From positions 1-41,809 of the forward strand of contig CAMCXH010000006.1 in NCBI GenBank assembly GCA_945883285.1: a stretch of 41,809 nucleotides of DNA. Reading direction: 5' to 3'. This document shows, piece by piece, positions 17,044 to 26,107 of this stretch. Source of the DNA: Bordetella parapertussis. GTDB lineage: Bacteria > Pseudomonadota > Gammaproteobacteria > Burkholderiales > Burkholderiaceae_E. The notes beneath the pieces are model-generated. The model saw nothing but the letters and a program-made list of their open reading frames with translations. It ran no database searches and had not been told where the DNA came from. The translations under genes were made by a program, and so were the position numbers. The first letter of the stretch is position 1. Each line of letters begins with the position of its first letter.

Positions 17044-17430
17044 ATGGATCTGATCAAGCAGCTCGAACAGGAAGAGATTGCCCGCCTCGGGCGCACCATT
17101 CCGGTTTTCGCCCCGGGCGATACCGTGGTGGTCAACGTGAATGTCGTCGAGGGCACGCGCAAGCGGGTGCAGGCGTACGAGGGCGTCGTGATTGCCAAGC
17201 GCAACCGTGGCCTGAACTCGTCTTTCATTGTGCGCAAGATCTCCTCGGGTGAGGGCGTCGAGCGTACCTTCCAGACCTACTCTCCGCTGATCGCCTCGAT
17301 CGATGTCAAGCGTCGTGGCGACGTGCGCCGCGCCAAGCTCTATTACCTTCGCGAGCGTTCGGGCAAATCGGCCCGGATCAAGGAAAAGCTGCCGACGCGT
17401 GCCGTGGCCGCTGCTCCGGCCGCGAAGTAA
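17044..17430 (+). CDS. rplS: 50S ribosomal protein L19
   Basis: A 128-residue protein with the L19 signatures [20 protein letters not shown] and [20 protein letters not shown], and an Ala-rich tail. L19 lies at the 30S-50S interface. AAGGAG is 9 nt before the ATG. The 149-bp gap from trmD is longer than the other spacings in this operon and holds a small hairpin, CTGCC-TGCG-GGCAG (16909-16922), shortly after the trmD stop, which could tune expression of the distal gene. Confidence 0.98.
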   Translation: MDLIKQLEQEEIARLGRTIPVFAPGDTVVVNVNVVEGTRKRVQAYEGVVIAKRNRGLNSSFIVRKISSGEGVERTFQTYSPLIASIDVKRRGDVRRAKLYYLRERSGKSARIKEKLPTRAVAAAPAAK

Positions 17431-17454
17431 TCTGCCTGCCGGACGGTCAGCGCT

Positions 17455-18162
17455 TTGAGCGGGTCCGACCGGTCGACGCAACGCCGGTCCATCATCGACC
17501 CTCGGTTGGCGCCGGTCGATGATCTCGCGCCGCTGTTACCAGCGGTTGATCTCGCCCGACTGAGCCCGCAGGCGATCCGTCAACGATTTCGGCAGCCTCC
17601 CGACTGGGCGCCCGAGGTCATCGACGATCGCTATCGGACCTCCCCCGATCTGCCCCGACCGGCTGCCGTGCTGGTGCCGCTGGTGTGCCGATCTGCCGGC
17701 CTGTCGGTCCTGCTCACCGAACGCACTGCCCACCTGACCGCTCATGCCGGGCAGGTGGCCTTTCCGGGCGGGCGCACCGAGCCGAGCGATGCCTCGCCGG
17801 TCGCCACCGCGCTGCGTGAAACTGAAGAAGAGATCGGGCTGCATCGCTCGCACATCGAAGTGCTGGGTGCCATGCCGCAATACCTCACCGGCAGCGGATT
17901 CGTGGTCACACCAGTGGTGGGGCTGGTCGATGCCGCCCATACCCTCAGGCTCGACGACAACGAGGTCGCGCAGGCCTTCGAGGTGCCGCTGGTCTTCCTG
18001 ATGGATCCGGCCAATCATCAGCGTCGCCTCTATCGCTGGTCCGATGGCGGTGAGCGGAGCTTCTTTGCGATGCCCTGGACGGGCCCGGATGGCGAGGAGC
18101 ATTTCATCTGGGGCGTCACCGCTGCGATGATTCGCAATCTCTATCGATTCGTCTCGGCATAA
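17455..18162 (+). CDS. NUDIX hydrolase, CoA pyrophosphatase type
   Basis: A 235-residue NUDIX protein if the TTG at 17455 is the start; the first ~40 residues are poorly conserved in appearance, so a later start is possible. The UPF0035/CoAse signature LLTERTAHLTAHAGQVAFPG (86-105) runs into the NUDIX box GGRTEPSDASPVATALRETE (105-124, then EEIGL). Enzymes of this type hydrolyse CoA and its derivatives to 4'-phosphopantetheine and 3',5'-ADP, or act on related nucleoside diphosphates. It is 24 bp after rplS and 6 bp before the CobD-like gene, in the order usual for Burkholderiales. Confidence 0.9.
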   Translation: MSGSDRSTQRRSIIDPRLAPVDDLAPLLPAVDLARLSPQAIRQRFRQPPDWAPEVIDDRYRTSPDLPRPAAVLVPLVCRSAGLSVLLTERTAHLTAHAGQVAFPGGRTEPSDASPVATALRETEEEIGLHRSHIEVLGAMPQYLTGSGFVVTPVVGLVDAAHTLRLDDNEVAQAFEVPLVFLMDPANHQRRLYRWSDGGERSFFAMPWTGPDGEEHFIWGVTAAMIRNLYRFVSA

Positions 18163-18168
18163 TCGGCC

Positions 18169-19242
18169 ATGGGCTTCATCGCACTCATCCTGGCGCTGAC
18201 GCTGGAGCAGTTGCGTCCGCTGCCCCGCGACAATGTCGTTCATCGCGCGGCCTCCGGCTTTGCCGACTGGATCGCTGCCACCACCGATGCCGGTCGCCGT
18301 CAGCACGGCGTGTTCGGCTGGTTGCTGGTCATCGGGGCGGCCATGCTGGCGGTTGTGCTGGCTCAAGTCCTGCTGGAGGCGATCCATCCGGTGCTGGTCC
18401 TGGCACTGCATGTTGTCGTGGTCTATTTCACGATCGGTTTCCGGCAATTCAGTCATGCCTTCACCGAGATCCAGCTCGGGCTGGCCGCCAATGATCCGGA
18501 GGGTGCCCGCGGCGCACTGCAGCGCTGGATTCGCCGCCAGAATCCGAGCTTCGTCGCCGCCGATCTGTCGGTGGCTGAGCTGTGCCGGATCGCGATTTCC
18601 CATGCACTGATCGAGGCGCATCGCCATGTATTTGGCCCGCTCTTCTGGTACATCCTGCTGCCGGGGGCGATCGGCCCGATCCTCTACCGCGGCGCACAGT
18701 TCCTGGCCGAGCACTGGCCTTGCGATCCGGGTCGATCCGGCGCCTCCGAAAGGCTGGTGGTGGTCGCGGGTGGACCGCCGCTCAGTGCTGCGGCGCGCGA
18801 GCCTGGTGGGTCGGACACCGGGGGCGTGCCGTATGGCTGGTTTGCCGATCAGGCCTATCGTTGGCTCGACTGGTTGCCGGTCAGGCTGGCGGCCGCCGGT
18901 TTTGCAATCGTCGGCAATTTCGAGGATGCGGTCTACTGCTGGCGGGCGGCATCGGCGGTGCACACCGGTGAGGCGCAGCGTCGGATTCTGCTGATGACCG
19001 GCAGTGGCGCGCTCGGGGTGCGTTTGGCCGATCCGAGGCTCGAAGCGGATATGCGCGGCGATGACACGATGCTCGAGGCCGATGAGGGGGCCGGATCGCC
19101 GAATGTCGGCGGTTTCGAGTGGTCGGGTGTCGAGCCCGATGCCAGCTCGTTGCGCAGTGCGGTCGGTCTGGTCTGGCGCTCGGTGGTGCTGTGGATCCTG
19201 CTGTTCTCGATGCTGACCATCGCCAACTGGCTGGGCCGCTGA
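18169..19242 (+). CDS. CobD/CbiB-family membrane protein
   Basis: A 357-residue polytopic membrane protein. It begins MGFIALILALTLEQLRPLPR. Hydrophobic helices lie at about 47-90 and 153-173, and the C-terminus has WILLFSMLTIANW. The central YGWFADQAYRWLDWLPVRLA and the GFRQFSHAFTEIQ/AVYCWR segments match the CobD/CbiB-like family seen next to NUDIX genes in Burkholderiales. True CbiB attaches aminopropanol to cobyric acid in B12 synthesis, but no cobalamin gene is nearby, and some relatives (AmpE-like) have other roles. B12 synthesis is therefore not asserted. Confidence 0.85.
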   Translation: MGFIALILALTLEQLRPLPRDNVVHRAASGFADWIAATTDAGRRQHGVFGWLLVIGAAMLAVVLAQVLLEAIHPVLVLALHVVVVYFTIGFRQFSHAFTEIQLGLAANDPEGARGALQRWIRRQNPSFVAADLSVAELCRIAISHALIEAHRHVFGPLFWYILLPGAIGPILYRGAQFLAEHWPCDPGRSGASERLVVVAGGPPLSAAAREPGGSDTGGVPYGWFADQAYRWLDWLPVRLAAAGFAIVGNFEDAVYCWRAASAVHTGEAQRRILLMTGSGALGVRLADPRLEADMRGDDTMLEADEGAGSPNVGGFEWSGVEPDASSLRSAVGLVWRSVVLWILLFSMLTIANWLGR

Positions 19243-19250
19243 GACGGTGA

Positions 19251-20144
19251 TCAGCCGGGCTGCGCTGCGTCGCGCAGTTGCCCATACAGCGCATAGCGGC
19301 GCGCATCGATCTGCGATTGCTCCAGGGCGTTCCTGATCGCGCAAAACGGTTCGTGGCGGTGGCTGCAGTTGTAGTAGCGACACTGCCCCAGCAGCGGCTT
19401 GAATTCACGGATGCCGTGTTCGAGCTCGCTGATCGACAGATGCGACAGCCCGAAGACCTGAAAGCCGGGTGAGTCGATGATTCGCCCGCCACCGGCTAGA
19501 TCGAAGCTGCGCGTGAAAGTGGTGGTGTGTCGGCCGGTCTGCAGCGCCTGCGAGATGGCCTGCGTGCGCAGATCGGCGCCCGGCACCAGCAGGTTGACCA
19601 GGGTTGACTTGCCCATGCCGCTTTGCCCCAGCAGCAGGGTGGTTTGCTCCGCCAGGACCGGCTGCAGGGTCGCGACGGTTTCTTCCGGATGATCATGCGA
19701 ACCGACCCGCAGCACCCGGTAGCCGAGCGCTTCATAGACTGCCAGCCGGGGTTCGATGGCGGCGATCGCCGGTGCGATGTCGGCCTTGGTGGCAATCAGC
19801 AGGCAGGCGATGTCTTCGCACTCAGCCGCGATCAGGACTCTGAGCAGCAGCTCCTCTGAAAAGAGCGGCTCGCCGCTGATCACCACCGCGACCTGTCCGA
19901 GGTTGGCCGCGATGATCTTTTCGCGCCGGCTGTCGCTGCGTCGCAGTCTGTTGGTCCGGGGCAGGACAGTGTCGATCACCGCCTGGCCGGCGCCAAGTTC
20001 GGTCCAGACGACCCGATCGCCGGCGACCACATCGGCATTGCGCCCGCGGGTGACCGCGCTGCGCTCCTCGCCGTTATCGGCCCTCAACCAGAACTGTCGC
20101 CCATAGGCGGCGATGACGCTGGCCTGCAGGGGGCCTGATGTCAC
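19251..20144 (-). CDS. rsgA: Ribosome small subunit-dependent GTPase A
   Basis: A 297-residue circularly permuted GTPase that checks late 30S maturation. N-terminal OB fold, then motifs in permuted order: G4 TKAD (119-122), G1 GQSGMGKST (173-181), G3 DSPG (224-227). The C-terminal zinc site is Cys255, Cys260, His262, Cys268 (CRYYNCSHRHEPFC). The start is GTG at 20144. It converges on the CobD-like gene with an 8-bp gap and follows the pterin dehydratase gene by 43 bp. Confidence 0.96.
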   Translation of the reverse strand: MTSGPLQASVIAAYGRQFWLRADNGEERSAVTRGRNADVVAGDRVVWTELGAGQAVIDTVLPRTNRLRRSDSRREKIIAANLGQVAVVISGEPLFSEELLLRVLIAAECEDIACLLIATKADIAPAIAAIEPRLAVYEALGYRVLRVGSHDHPEETVATLQPVLAEQTTLLLGQSGMGKSTLVNLLVPGADLRTQAISQALQTGRHTTTFTRSFDLAGGGRIIDSPGFQVFGLSHLSISELEHGIREFKPLLGQCRYYNCSHRHEPFCAIRNALEQSQIDARRYALYGQLRDAAQPG

Positions 20145-20187
20145 GCGCCGTGCGCCTGCGAGGTCGCGTCGGGCAGGCGCAGTGAAG

Positions 20188-20544
20188 TCATCGCTGCGCG
20201 CGCTCGCGGTAAAGCGCGTCAGTGCGGGCCGCGCAGATGAAATCGTTGAGGGTGACGCCGCTCGCCGAATGGGTCCGCCAGATCACCGTGCAGCGGTCGT
20301 AGCCAACCACGAGATCGGGGCTGTGGTCCTGGCCATCGGCCATCCAGGCCAGTGCATTGACGAAACCGATGGTCTGCCACCAGCCGTCGAATCGAAAGCG
20401 GGCCTCGATGGCGCCGTCGGTGTGTTGCCAGGCGGGCAGTACCGACAGCTGCGCCGCGATGGCCTCGGCGCCGATCGCATCGCGCTCGCCGAGTGGCCTG
20501 CATTGGCCGGTCTGCAGCTGCTCGAGGCTTGTGATCGTCATCAT
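20188..20544 (-). CDS. 4a-hydroxytetrahydrobiopterin dehydratase (PCD/DCoH family)
   Basis: A 118-residue protein with the PCD active-site motif QDHSPDLVVGYDRCTVIWRT (72-91), followed by HSASGVTLNDF (92-102). These supply the histidines that dehydrate 4a-hydroxytetrahydropterin, recycling the cofactor of phenylalanine hydroxylase or serving molybdopterin-related roles. No phenylalanine hydroxylase gene is in the window. The start overlaps the stop of the M48 protease gene by 4 bp (ATGA), so translation is coupled; a second ATG at 20541 is possible. Confidence 0.93.
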   Translation of the reverse strand: MMTITSLEQLQTGQCRPLGERDAIGAEAIAAQLSVLPAWQHTDGAIEARFRFDGWWQTIGFVNALAWMADGQDHSPDLVVGYDRCTVIWRTHSASGVTLNDFICAARTDALYRERAQR

Positions 20545-21863
20545 GTCGCCGCACCGGGCAGTGGGCTTGCGACAAGGGCGCCGTGCCCCGCAGCGCCCAG
20601 CCCGGCGAGATGCTTCAGGCGCAGCGCTGCCGGCGGATGCGAATCGTAGAAGGCCGAGTGAATCGGATCGGGCGTGAGCGTCGAGGCATTGTCTTCATAG
20701 AGCTTGACCAGCGCCTGGCTCAGATGCTCGGCACTGGACTGTCGCGCCGCAAAGGCGTCGGCCTGAAACTCGTGGCGGCGCGACATCCAGCTGCTCAGCG
20801 GCTGCAGCACGAAGGTGAAGGCCGGCAGCACCAGGAAAAAGAGCAGCAGCGCGTAGCCGCCAAGCCCGTCGCCCGCGAGCGGCGTGACGCCGAGTCCCTG
20901 ATAGAACCAGGGCTGCCGGGACAGCCATCCCAGCAGCCAGAGTCCGGCCAGGCTGATCGCAAAGCTCATCACGATCCGCTTGATGATGTGGCGGTGAGCG
21001 AAATGGCCGAGCTCGTGGGCCAGCACTGCCTCGATCTCGTCGGCCGACAGCCTGGCGAGCAGTGTGTCGAAAAAGACGATCCGCTTGCTGCGCCCGAAGC
21101 CGGTGAAATAGGCATTGCCGTGAGCCGAGCGCTTGCTGCCGTCCATCACGAACAGCCCCTTCGAGGCAAAGCCGCAGCGTGCAAGCAGCTGCTCGACCCG
21201 ATCGCGCACCGAACCCGCCTCCAGGGGCACGAAACGATTGAAGAGCGGCGCGATGACGGTCGGATAAAGCACCAGCACGGCGAGGTTGAAGGCCATCCAG
21301 ACCGCCCAGGTCCAGAGCCACCAGAGCGCGCCGGCACGCTCCATCAGCCAGAGCACCGCCATCAGCAGCGGCAGGCCGAGAAGGACAGCCACCAGCGTGC
21401 CACGGGCCAGATCGGTGAGAAACAGCGCCGGGGTCATACGGTTGAAGCCGAACTGCTTTTCGAGACCGAATTGCCGGTACCAGGACAAGGGAATATCGAT
21501 CGCACCGGCGATCAGGGCGATCGCGCCGATCAGCATCACCTGGCGCCAGAACGGGCTGTCGGGCATTGCCGCACGCAGCAGTTCGGCCACCAGGCTGATG
21601 CCGCCAAAGACGGTGAAGCCCAGCAGCACGACGGCCCCCAGCACCGCTTCGATCATGGACAGGCGGACTCGGGCCACGGTGTAGTCGGCGGCCCGCTGAT
21701 GGGCCGACAGCGCGATGCGCTCGGCGAAATCGGCGGGCACTTCGTTGCGATGGCGCGCCACATGGCGAATCTGGCGGCTGGCGAGCCACAGGCGGGTGAG
21801 CATCGACAGCAGCAGCGCGGCCAGAAAGATCACAGTCAGGGTGAGGGCAGGAGATAGGGTCAC
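20541..21863 (-). CDS. M48-family (Ste24-type) membrane metallopeptidase
   Basis: A 440-residue integral membrane protease. N-terminal and internal hydrophobic helices surround the zinc site HELGH (283-287, in [13 protein letters not shown]) with the third ligand in EFQADAFA (Glu365). [20 protein letters not shown] (249-268) is typical of the CAAX prenyl protease Ste24 branch; bacteria lack prenylated a-factor substrates, and such enzymes are thought to act in membrane protein quality control. It is divergent from orn, with 53 bp between starts. Motifs and length are complete. Confidence 0.94.
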   Translation of the reverse strand: MTLSPALTLTVIFLAALLLSMLTRLWLASRQIRHVARHRNEVPADFAERIALSAHQRAADYTVARVRLSMIEAVLGAVVLLGFTVFGGISLVAELLRAAMPDSPFWRQVMLIGAIALIAGAIDIPLSWYRQFGLEKQFGFNRMTPALFLTDLARGTLVAVLLGLPLLMAVLWLMERAGALWWLWTWAVWMAFNLAVLVLYPTVIAPLFNRFVPLEAGSVRDRVEQLLARCGFASKGLFVMDGSKRSAHGNAYFTGFGRSKRIVFFDTLLARLSADEIEAVLAHELGHFAHRHIIKRIVMSFAISLAGLWLLGWLSRQPWFYQGLGVTPLAGDGLGGYALLLFFLVLPAFTFVLQPLSSWMSRRHEFQADAFAARQSSAEHLSQALVKLYEDNASTLTPDPIHSAFYDSHPPAALRLKHLAGLGAAGHGALVASPLPGAAT

Positions 21864-21916
21864 GCGTTGGGGGAGGCGGTCTGAGCCTCATGAGACAATC
21901 GGGGCGGAGAAAAATT

Positions 21917-22486
21917 ATGTCACAGCCCTTGCCCGCGACCCCGAATGAAACCCATCTGATCTGGGTCGACATGGAAATGACCGGGCTCAAGCCCGAAGTC
22001 GACCGCATCATCGAGGTGGCAGTGGTGGTCACCGACAGTGCGCTCAACCCGCTCGCCACCGGGCCGGTGCTGGCGATTCATCAGCCCGAGTCGGTGATGC
22101 TGGCGATGGATACCTGGAATACCGCGACCCACGGCCGCTCAGGTCTGACCGCCCGGGTGCGTGAATCCACCGTGACCGAGGCGCAGGCGCAGACAATGCT
22201 GCTCGAGTTCCTTCGCCCGTGGGTGCCGCCCGGAAAGTCGCCGATGTGCGGCAATTCGATCGGCCAGGACCGACGCTTCATGGCCCGGACCATGCCCGAG
22301 CTCGAGGCATTCTTCCACTATCGCAACCTCGACGTGTCGACCATCAAGGAACTGTGCAAGCGCTGGCGGCCCGAGGTGGCCCGATCGTTTGCCAAGCGCA
22401 GCGCCCACACTGCGCTGGCCGATATCGAAGAGTCGATCGACGAATTGCGCCATTACCGCGAGCATTTCTTCAGGATGAGCGCCTAG
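21917..22486 (+). CDS. orn: Oligoribonuclease
   Basis: A 189-residue DEDDh 3'-5' exonuclease that degrades RNA dinucleotides and pGpG. Catalytic residues are Asp18 and Glu20 (WVDMEMTGL), Asp118 ([11 protein letters not shown]), and His164 and Asp169 ([11 protein letters not shown]). The start at 21917 ([10 protein letters not shown]) is chosen because GGAGA lies just upstream; the ATG nine codons earlier has no such site. It is convergent with the MATE gene, and the stop codons overlap in a shared CTAG. Confidence 0.97.
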   Translation: MSQPLPATPNETHLIWVDMEMTGLKPEVDRIIEVAVVVTDSALNPLATGPVLAIHQPESVMLAMDTWNTATHGRSGLTARVRESTVTEAQAQTMLLEFLRPWVPPGKSPMCGNSIGQDRRFMARTMPELEAFFHYRNLDVSTIKELCKRWRPEVARSFAKRSAHTALADIEESIDELRHYREHFFRMSA

Positions 22487-23904
22487 CCACCTTTTTTGCC
22501 TGCCTCGCCCACCTGGCGCGAGCCATCGATCTGGCGTCGGGCGACCCGCTCGAACAGCACCATCAGCGACAGGCCGGCGAGCGCGACCGCGACCACCGCC
22601 GCGATCCAGAATCCGGCAACGCCCATCCCCAGTCCGAAGGCCAGTCCCCATCCGGCGCCCAGCCCGACCCCCCAGAGCGACACCGCGAAGATCACCATCG
22701 GTGCGACCGAGACCTTCCAGGCGCGCAGGGCAAACGCGACGGTGCACTGCATGGCGTCGAAGACGTGATAGGCCGATACCAGCGCCAGCAGTGAAATCGC
22801 GACGCGGGCCACCTCGGGGTTGCTGGTGTAGGCGTGGGCGATCGGCTCGCGCAGCATGTAGAGCCCGATCGCGGTAAGGACAGCGAGCCCGACCACCAGC
22901 TGGATTCCGTGCCAGGCGATTCGCCGCGCCGCGGCTGGGTTGAGCGCGCCGAGCTGCTGGGCCGAGAGCACACCGGCTGCGCCCGAGAGCGCCAGTGGCA
23001 ACATGTAGAGCACCGCGGCCACATTCGAGACGATGGCATGCCCGCCGACCGTCTCGGTTCCCAGGCGCGCGACCATCAGGGTGACCATGTTGAAGGCGCT
23101 GACATCGATCAGGTAGGTCCCGCCGATCGGCAGGCCCAGCCGCAGGAGTTCCTTGAGCGCCGGCCACTTCGGCCGGCCGAGTCCGTGCATGGCGAAGGGC
23201 CGATAGAACTCGCTTCGCCGCAGCATCAGCCAGCCGATCATGGCCGAGACCCAGTACATCACCGCGGTCGCGACGCCGCACCCGGCGCCGCCCATCGGCG
23301 ACAGGCCCGGCAGGCCGATCGCGGGAATACCCTCCCAGCCGCCCATGAAAAGCAGATTGAGCGGCACCTTGCAGACCGGGCCGATCAGGTTGATCGCCAT
23401 CACCACCCGCGGGCGTGAGACTGCGATATTGAGGGTTGTGAAGGCCCTGAACCATAGCGCTGCCGGCAGTCCGAAGGCCAGTGCATGCAGATACTGAAGG
23501 GCGCGCTCGTTGACCGCCTCGGGCGCGGCAGCGATCCACAGCAGCGGCTGGGGGAAGCACAGGACGATCAGCCCCGGACCGAGCAATGCCAGCGCCATCC
23601 ACTGACCCTGACGCCATGTGTCGCCGACTTCGCGCGGACGACCGCCGCCGAAGTGCTGGGCTGCGACCGGGGAAATCGCCTGCAATGCGCCCATCAGGCC
23701 GACATAGACCGTGTAAAAGACGCTCGCGCCGATGGCCACTGCCGCCAGGTCGGTCGCCGACAGGTGTCCGGCCATGGCGGTATCGATGATGCCGTTGGCC
23801 ATGACCGCCAGCTGACCGACGTACATCGGCCAGCCCAGCGACAGGATCTGCACGGTCGACGCGCGTCGACTGGCGCCGACCTCGGCGCGGTCAGTTGTCG
23901 ACAC
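22483..23904 (-). CDS. MATE-family efflux transporter
   Basis: A 473-residue protein with 12 hydrophobic segments. MATE features include [21 protein letters not shown] at the N-terminus, [20 protein letters not shown] and the middle repeat start [24 protein letters not shown] proteins export drugs and metabolites in exchange for Na+ or H+. The open frame extends to 24018, but the upstream part is the antisense/out-of-frame overlap with the glycosyltransferase gene; GTG at 23904 ([11 protein letters not shown]) is the likely start and overlaps that gene's stop by 14 bp. The start is the only uncertain point. Confidence 0.9.
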   Translation of the reverse strand: MSTTDRAEVGASRRASTVQILSLGWPMYVGQLAVMANGIIDTAMAGHLSATDLAAVAIGASVFYTVYVGLMGALQAISPVAAQHFGGGRPREVGDTWRQGQWMALALLGPGLIVLCFPQPLLWIAAAPEAVNERALQYLHALAFGLPAALWFRAFTTLNIAVSRPRVVMAINLIGPVCKVPLNLLFMGGWEGIPAIGLPGLSPMGGAGCGVATAVMYWVSAMIGWLMLRRSEFYRPFAMHGLGRPKWPALKELLRLGLPIGGTYLIDVSAFNMVTLMVARLGTETVGGHAIVSNVAAVLYMLPLALSGAAGVLSAQQLGALNPAAARRIAWHGIQLVVGLAVLTAIGLYMLREPIAHAYTSNPEVARVAISLLALVSAYHVFDAMQCTVAFALRAWKVSVAPMVIFAVSLWGVGLGAGWGLAFGLGMGVAGFWIAAVVAVALAGLSLMVLFERVARRQIDGSRQVGEAGKKGG

Positions 23905-25603
23905 GACGCAGCAGCCGGAAGCGTTCGCGGCGGTCGACCGGACGCTGCCCGCGCCAGGCCAGTCGCCAATGATCGGATTCGCCGACGACCGCCAGCGGCC
24001 GGTCGGCACGGTCGGCAACCAGCAGCCATTCGCAGTCGGGCCGCTCGTCGTTCAGGCGCAGCTTGCCGAAGTAGGCAAAGGTCGCGCGCTGTGCGGCATC
24101 CAGCCCGAGTGTTTTCACGCAGCGGTGTCGGGTCGAGACGACGACCCCGGCCTGCTGCGCCACATCCCGGTAGGTACTGCGGTAGTTGCCGCCCGGCAGC
24201 CACAGGGTCATGAGCAGGAACCAGCCCAGCACCACCCCGCCTGCCGACAGTACGACCGATCGCCACAGTGCCCGTGGCTTGCGCGAGATGCGCCAGACGA
24301 CCAGCGTCAGCCAGGCGCCGGTCGCCGCTGCGCCAAGGAGCACCTCGAGCGGGTCGATGACCGGCGCGAACCCCAGCAGTGACTGCTGCGCGCGATAGGC
24401 CATCGGCGCCGGCCATCCGGTCTGGAAGGCGACCCAGTAAGCCCACAGCGCCAGCCCGATCAGGGTGAAGGTCATCACCGCGAACCAGTCGATCAGGCTG
24501 GTCAGGCCCCGCCGGATGGTCGGCAGACCGAGCGCCGCCAGCATGGCCAGCGGTGGCACGATCGGCAGCAGACCGGCTTCGGTGCCGACCGGCGCGAGCA
24601 TCGCCGCGACCAGGAGCGTCAAGGCGGTGACCGTCGGCAGAGCGATCGCCGGCTCCAGGCGCCGCTCACGCCAGCGCCAGAGCGCCCAGCCTGCAATTGG
24701 CCAGGCCGGCCAGAAGAACCAGATCATGTTCTCCAGGGCGTAGCGTCCGCTTGCCAGGGTGGGTCCGCCGACCAGCGATGCGTTCCAGTCGAGCCAGGCA
24801 TCGCGCCAGGCCAGACCGGCCTCGCCGATATGGCCCAGAGCGAGCGGCCAGGGCAAGGCGACCGCAATGGCCGTCGCGGCCAGCCAGACCAGCAGGGTCC
24901 GCGCCACCAGCCTGAAGGCACCGACCTGCCAGATCAGGATCAAGACCGTCAGCAGCAGCGCGGCTGCCACCGGCAGTCCGCGAGTCAGCACGGTCAGGCC
25001 GATGGCCAGTCCGGCGAGCGCGCCGCCGGAGCGCGGCGACTCGAGTGCCCTGGCGCTGCCGAACAGGAAGACACCGATCCAGACGACCTGCGCCGCTTCG
25101 ATCGTGGTCTCGTGCAGTCGGGCGAGAAGGCCGAAGCTTGCAAGGGCGATCAGCAGTGCCGAGTCGGCGACCGCTCTGCCGAAATCAGTGGTGGTCGCTG
25201 AGGCGCCGAAGGGATCGGCAGGCTGAACCTCCGGGCGCCGAGCCAGCAGCCAGGTGGCCGACCACAGGCAGAGCAGCATCAGCGCCACCCAGGCGACTGC
25301 CACCCAGCGCACGACCAGGTCGGGGCGCATGAAGGGCAGGGCATTGATCGCCACCGCGCCCAGCCATGCCGGCAACGGGCCGCCCTGTATCAGCGGCATC
25401 CCCAGAACATTCGGCGCCAGCCAGTCGAGCAGACCGTTCGGGGCAAGCGCCATCGTCCAGGCCACGCCGAAACCTGCGGCATCGGCAAATCGCCAGGGGT
25501 CGCGGCCGATCAGCCCGGGAACCACATAGAGGCCACACAGCAGCACCAGCAGCCACCGGGGCATCTTGACAGCCTGCAGCGAAGTGACGGTGAACGGTTT
25601 CAC
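23891..25603 (-). CDS. ArnT/PMT-like membrane glycosyltransferase
   Basis: A 570-residue protein with about 11-12 hydrophobic helices and a soluble C-terminal domain from about residue 450. The first loop after helix 1 has GRDPWRFADAAGFGVAW, resembling the acidic first periplasmic loop of GT39/ArnT-type enzymes, which move sugars from polyprenyl phosphates onto lipid A, proteins or other acceptors. HETTIEAAQVVWIGVFLFG and ALENMIWFFWPAWPIAGWAL fit this fold. The donor and acceptor cannot be told. It is co-directional with and overlaps the MATE gene. It might instead be a distant family member with another function. Confidence 0.8.
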   Translation of the reverse strand: MKPFTVTSLQAVKMPRWLLVLLCGLYVVPGLIGRDPWRFADAAGFGVAWTMALAPNGLLDWLAPNVLGMPLIQGGPLPAWLGAVAINALPFMRPDLVVRWVAVAWVALMLLCLWSATWLLARRPEVQPADPFGASATTTDFGRAVADSALLIALASFGLLARLHETTIEAAQVVWIGVFLFGSARALESPRSGGALAGLAIGLTVLTRGLPVAAALLLTVLILIWQVGAFRLVARTLLVWLAATAIAVALPWPLALGHIGEAGLAWRDAWLDWNASLVGGPTLASGRYALENMIWFFWPAWPIAGWALWRWRERRLEPAIALPTVTALTLLVAAMLAPVGTEAGLLPIVPPLAMLAALGLPTIRRGLTSLIDWFAVMTFTLIGLALWAYWVAFQTGWPAPMAYRAQQSLLGFAPVIDPLEVLLGAAATGAWLTLVVWRISRKPRALWRSVVLSAGGVVLGWFLLMTLWLPGGNYRSTYRDVAQQAGVVVSTRHRCVKTLGLDAAQRATFAYFGKLRLNDERPDCEWLLVADRADRPLAVVGESDHWRLAWRGQRPVDRRERFRLLRRVDN

Positions 25604-25738
25604 GGGCGATGCCGATTCGGATGATCTGGCGCCTGACGACAGGCGTCGCCACGGTGCAGGGCGGCGCCGCTGACACCCCGCAGACAGAGATCAGGCACAG
25701 GGACCGACCGCAGCGGGTGCGGCCCCATCAGGACGACG

Positions 25739-25993
25739 TCAGGCGGCCTTGCTGCGTGCGAACTTCTGGCGGAACTTCTCGACCCGACCGGTCTCGCTGA
25801 TGCGCTGTTGGGCACCGGTGTAAAACGGGTGCGATTCGGAGGTGACGTCGAGCTTGAAGAGCGGGTATTCCTTGCCGTCGTCGAGCGTGATCTTCTCGCG
25901 GGTGTTCAGCGTCGAGCGCGTGATGAAGCGAAACCCGTTCGACATGTCCTGAAACACGACTTCGCGGTACTCGGGGTGAATGCCATCTTTCAT
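25739..25993 (-). CDS. rpmE2: 50S ribosomal protein L31 type B
   Basis: An 84-residue protein, [20 protein letters not shown] with [20 protein letters not shown]. It has no cysteines, so it belongs to the zinc-free type B (C-) L31 group, which in other bacteria replaces the zinc form during zinc shortage. A perfect AGGAGG (complement of 26001-26006) lies 7 nt before the ATG. It is downstream of rho on the same strand, as in related genomes. No other L31 gene is in this window. Confidence 0.97.
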   Translation of the reverse strand: MKDGIHPEYREVVFQDMSNGFRFITRSTLNTREKITLDDGKEYPLFKLDVTSESHPFYTGAQQRISETGRVEKFRQKFARSKAA

Positions 25994-26057
25994 GCTGAAA
26001 CCTCCTGAATGGGTCGCCGGACGCATTCGAATGCCCCGGGTCGCTGTCATTGACCCA

Positions 26058-26070
26058 GGCGCAATGCGCC
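26058..26070. repeat. Inverted repeat GGCGCA-A-TGCGCC between rho and rpmE2
   Basis: Two perfect 6-bp arms around one base lie in the 114-bp rho-rpmE2 gap, 38 bp past the rho stop and 64 bp before the rpmE2 start. It could be a weak terminator of rho, without a T-tract, or a leader element or operator for the L31 gene. No function is proven. Confidence 0.3.
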
Positions 26071-26107
26071 CACGTTTCCGAATTTGGGAAAAGCCCTCGA
26101 CTTTAGC

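Noticed and set aside
17536-19383. A 615-codon minus-strand open frame across the NUDIX and CobD-like genes
   Set aside because: Shadow of two well-supported plus-strand genes; its translation is low in hydrophobic order and rich in Arg, Gln and His, as in antisense artefacts.
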